Part shown: positions 61,823-64,000 of the stretch, piece after piece | Layout: each line of letters begins with the position of its first letter | Numbering within the stretch: the stretch's first letter is position 1 | DNA from: Nostoc edaphicum CCNP1411 | GTDB taxonomy: Bacteria; Cyanobacteriota; Cyanobacteriia; Cyanobacteriales; Nostocaceae | NCBI RefSeq assembly: GCF_014023275.1 | Contig: NZ_CP054695.1 | Coordinates: forward strand, 1 to 64,000 | DNA length: 64,000 nucleotides | Direction of reading: 5' to 3' | The notes under the pieces: generated by a model | Databases searched by the model: none | What the model was told of the DNA's origin: nothing | Seen by the model: only the letters and a program-made list of their open reading frames with translations | Translations under genes and position numbers: made by a program

Positions 61823-62425
61823 CTAATCAATTGGTTCTTTGGTGCAATGTAGATAATTTGAATTAACCCATCCTGACAAACCATTAACTCTAGTATTGGG
61901 GCCTTGAATTACACTTACATAAGCCCATATACCTTCTTGTTCCTTCAATAAAACATTATTACCATTATTAAGACCTGCCCTAGATTGTCCATTCGGACTA
62001 TCACGAAGTGCCAGTTGCCCAGATTTAATATTCACTACATCACAATAAGTTGCCCACTTCAGAGTCGCTACATTTTCTGTGATTGCTACTAGTTGACGGC
62101 GTAATATCTGCTTATCTTTGTTATAAATATTCAAATACATTCCTTCATTGGCATTTTCACGCCAGGAAACTGAATAAGTATAATCGCCATTTTCCCAAGT
62201 AATACCTCGATAGCCGTTATCACGCCAGGATGTTCCGTAGTCTAAGTCGATACATTTACCCTGAACATCACAACCTCTGTAGGTTTTGCCATTTTCCCCA
62301 TCATCCAAAGTAATGGTAAATTCTCCAGCACGGTAAGTATCTGCTTTTGCATGAGTAGCAGTTGCTCCAATCAAGGAAGCAGTCATAATTGCAGTCAAAA
62401 AGAATCCTTTTAAGCGTTTAATCAT
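61823..62425 (-). CDS. Secreted protein with SH3-like C-terminus
   Basis: The 200-residue protein has a classical signal peptide (FFLTAIMTASLIGATATHAK, cleavage near A-K-A-D) and a mature strand-rich domain (EFTITLDDGENGKTYRGCDV, DYGTSWRDNGYRGITWENGD). It ends in a bacterial SH3-like region (LALRDSPNGQSRAGLNNGNN, IWAYVSVIQGPNTRVNGLSG, WVNSNYL). SH3b domains bind peptidoglycan or peptides, so it is probably periplasmic or cell-wall associated. Cys pairs may form disulfides. Confidence 0.75.
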   Translation of the reverse strand: MIKRLKGFFLTAIMTASLIGATATHAKADTYRAGEFTITLDDGENGKTYRGCDVQGKCIDLDYGTSWRDNGYRGITWENGDYTYSVSWRENANEGMYLNIYNKDKQILRRQLVAITENVATLKWATYCDVVNIKSGQLALRDSPNGQSRAGLNNGNNVLLKEQEGIWAYVSVIQGPNTRVNGLSGWVNSNYLHCTKEPID

Positions 62426-62570
62426 ATTTCCCTTTGGAATTTTCTGATAATGACAAAAATCTTTTTTAATTCGTTACTTTGTTGGTATTCGTTCACCGAT
62501 ATTAACCTAATTACTGATATTTTCAGAAGATTAGATAATTTCTGCGATCGCTGAAGGATTTATATCTGGT

Positions 62571-64000
62571 TTATACCCAACCTAAATCCTCTAAAGCTTG
62601 ACTAACCTGCGGACGTAATTGCCAGTGCCATTCTCGTTGAGTAGTAGTTTCGGTATCTTCCAGAGTTTTCCAATAACCAGAAGCCAACATTAGTGACCAG
62701 AACGGTTTACCATTGTCGTCACGTTCAGGTGGCAAATAGTTTAAGTAATTTGCAAGCAGTTCTGCTATTCTGGCGTATTGGAGATTTGCACCACCAAAAT
62801 GCTCATATTCAGCTGCCTGTGATAACCCAGTTGCAGTGATAGTTTGTCCAAGTGCATAATAGTGAGCTTTGAGCATAAGTTTATGGCTATCCGTCAGTTG
62901 GCTGCTGATGGCTACAAAAGCTTGCTTATAATCGTCCACTGTCGGAAAATCAATAGCTAAAACCTCTTGGATAACATAGCTTTTGAATGTGTCTATGTCC
63001 GTAAAATAGCGATAACCAAGACGATTTGCAGCTGATTCTATTTCCTTATCTGCATCAATTAACAGGGCAATTGGTTGACTTTTCCCTGACTGCAAGCCAT
63101 CGGGCCACGCTAAATCAAGTACTGCACTCACTGTTCCTGTGGAATCAGTAATTTCGTACATCAATTCACCAATCGGCAATCCCTGCTTCTGTACCCATAC
63201 ATTACATTCTTCTATAACTTTTTCGTCAGTCAGTGGTACAACCGCAGTAGAGATTTCGGCGACTTCTTGCTCTAAGATTGAATCTGTCACTTTTGGTTCT
63301 GGAATATCCCCAGCTAATAGACTATTCAAAAAGCTATTGGCAGCTTGAGCTAAAAGTTCACGACGTGCAGCTAAGAAATAATGGTAGTTTTCAATTTGCC
63401 ACAAACTGCGTTCCATCGGTATCCAGTGCGTTGCGATCGCATCGGGTTGGATTTGCTCGAATGCCTCAAAATACTCCGAAGGGTGTCGGTTTGAGACTTT
63501 AAGGTTGGTTTCTTGGGTTAGAAAAGTGAGGTTAGCGATCGCATTCACTTCGGATTTTGGGTATCCGCCTTTGTAAAGTAGCGACTTGGGGAAAATATGA
63601 TGAACTTGTAAGCAGCTGTGCTTACCTAGAAGATGTTTGGATAGTTCAATGCCACTATCCCAATCTTGTACTTGATGCACGCGGGTAAGCATATAAAGTA
63701 ACGGGTAAAACCTTGCTCCCATACCCCAGCCTTGAAAGTCAATAGCTTTGATTTCCAAGTCCCCGCGATTTTGTCGTAGGTTGGCGATGAGTTGGTCTAG
63801 CGGGTTATCTTCAGATTCCAATACGTGTAAATCTTGGGTTAAAACACTCTCAGTTGAACCTGCGTACCGTCCCCACAGTAAAGTATGTACATACCAGTAC
63901 AATAACTTGTCGCGTTCTTTGTGATCTCTAAGATGTCCGCCACGCCCAACAAGGTAGCGCACCATGACAGGAAAGGCGTAAATGCCGCCCAGTACGCGAT
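62571..64000 (-). CDS. GmrSD-like (DUF262/HNH) nuclease, N-terminus beyond window
   Basis: The frame is open to the right edge of the window, so at least 476 codons are seen and the N-terminal DUF262 part is missing. The visible part has a helical region (KERDKLLYWYVHTLLWGRYA), an HNH-type motif LQVHHIFPKSLLYKGGYPKS with N in NAIANLTFLT, and a variable C-terminus. GmrSD proteins are type IV restriction enzymes that cut modified DNA. The window-side end fits a defence gene on the plasmid. The full domain order needs the flanking sequence. Confidence 0.75.
   Translation of the reverse strand, partial: RVLGGIYAFPVMVRYLVGRGGHLRDHKERDKLLYWYVHTLLWGRYAGSTESVLTQDLHVLESEDNPLDQLIANLRQNRGDLEIKAIDFQGWGMGARFYPLLYMLTRVHQVQDWDSGIELSKHLLGKHSCLQVHHIFPKSLLYKGGYPKSEVNAIANLTFLTQETNLKVSNRHPSEYFEAFEQIQPDAIATHWIPMERSLWQIENYHYFLAARRELLAQAANSFLNSLLAGDIPEPKVTDSILEQEVAEISTAVVPLTDEKVIEECNVWVQKQGLPIGELMYEITDSTGTVSAVLDLAWPDGLQSGKSQPIALLIDADKEIESAANRLGYRYFTDIDTFKSYVIQEVLAIDFPTVDDYKQAFVAISSQLTDSHKLMLKAHYYALGQTITATGLSQAAEYEHFGGANLQYARIAELLANYLNYLPPERDDNGKPFWSLMLASGYWKTLEDTETTTQREWHWQLRPQVSQALEDLGWV

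Overview
The window reads as part of a large plasmid from a filamentous, heterocyst-forming cyanobacterium (Nostocales, Nostoc-like). The evidence is AT-rich DNA studded with the HIP1 octamer GCGATCGC, cyanobacterial protein families (DUF1816, XisH/XisI, GUN4, a Ycf46-like AAA protein, a DUF5895-like protein), Nostoc-type dispersed palindromic repeats, and a dense set of replication, partition and transfer genes. No rRNA or tRNA genes and no CRISPR array were seen. Nothing was searched against databases; family names rest on motif recognition.

Layout. 0-7.5 kb: an IS630-type transposase tail, then a one-direction (minus) metabolic cluster: two DJ-1/PfpI proteins, a benzoylformate-decarboxylase-like ThDP enzyme, an EthD-like protein, an NTF2-ankyrin protein, a muconolactone-isomerase-like protein and a VOC protein, behind a palindrome-rich promoter region. 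7.9-13.7 kb: an IS4-type element with a 9-bp target duplication, a DUF1816 protein, malQ overlapping an M24-peptidase-like gene, and IS66/IS4 wreckage. 13.7-17.3 kb: a replication module (winged-helix initiator-like gene, DnaB helicase, a repeat protein), with 20-bp iteron-like repeats inside the initiator-like gene. 17.8-21.5 kb: parA-parB with large palindromes and an AAA ATPase. 21.8-23.6 kb: three small proteins, each preceded by a 5-bp/4-nt leader hairpin. 23.6-28.3 kb: an actin-like parM, a parR candidate, a MinD-like ATPase, a membrane protein and a lipoprotein, with 11-bp parC-like repeats upstream of parM.

28.5-31.5 kb: a cargo block bounded by a 21-bp inverted repeat. It carries a HEAT-GUN4 protein and a HEAT-FGE protein whose 3' end looks like the variable region of a diversity-generating retroelement target. 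31.8-33.6 kb: mobC and a relaxase. 33.8-39.2 kb: a possible defence locus of two TIR-like DUF4062 proteins around a two-TM macro-domain protein resembling the type II Thoeris effector, split by a second IS4-type copy. 39.5-45 kb: an AEP-type primase and small genes, with a Gp157-like gene truncated by a 2.1-kb IS that carries small passenger ORFs. 45.3-48.8 kb: a vWA/TROVE-like protein, xisH-xisI and an ARPP-like/Fis-HTH protein. 48.8-57 kb: an IS630 element, a VirD4-type coupling protein and conjugation-like membrane and secreted proteins. 57-64 kb: hypothetical genes, a family-A DNA polymerase split by an in-frame ochre, a secreted SH3-like protein and a GmrSD-like nuclease running off the end.

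Together the genes describe a mobilisable or conjugative replicon with two partition systems, its own helicase, primase and polymerase, and accessory blocks for metabolism, defence and RNA or stress response. A recurring theme is frameshifts at homopolymer runs in IS genes. The two full IS4-type copies differ almost only in such runs, so frameshift-based pseudogene calls here should be held lightly.
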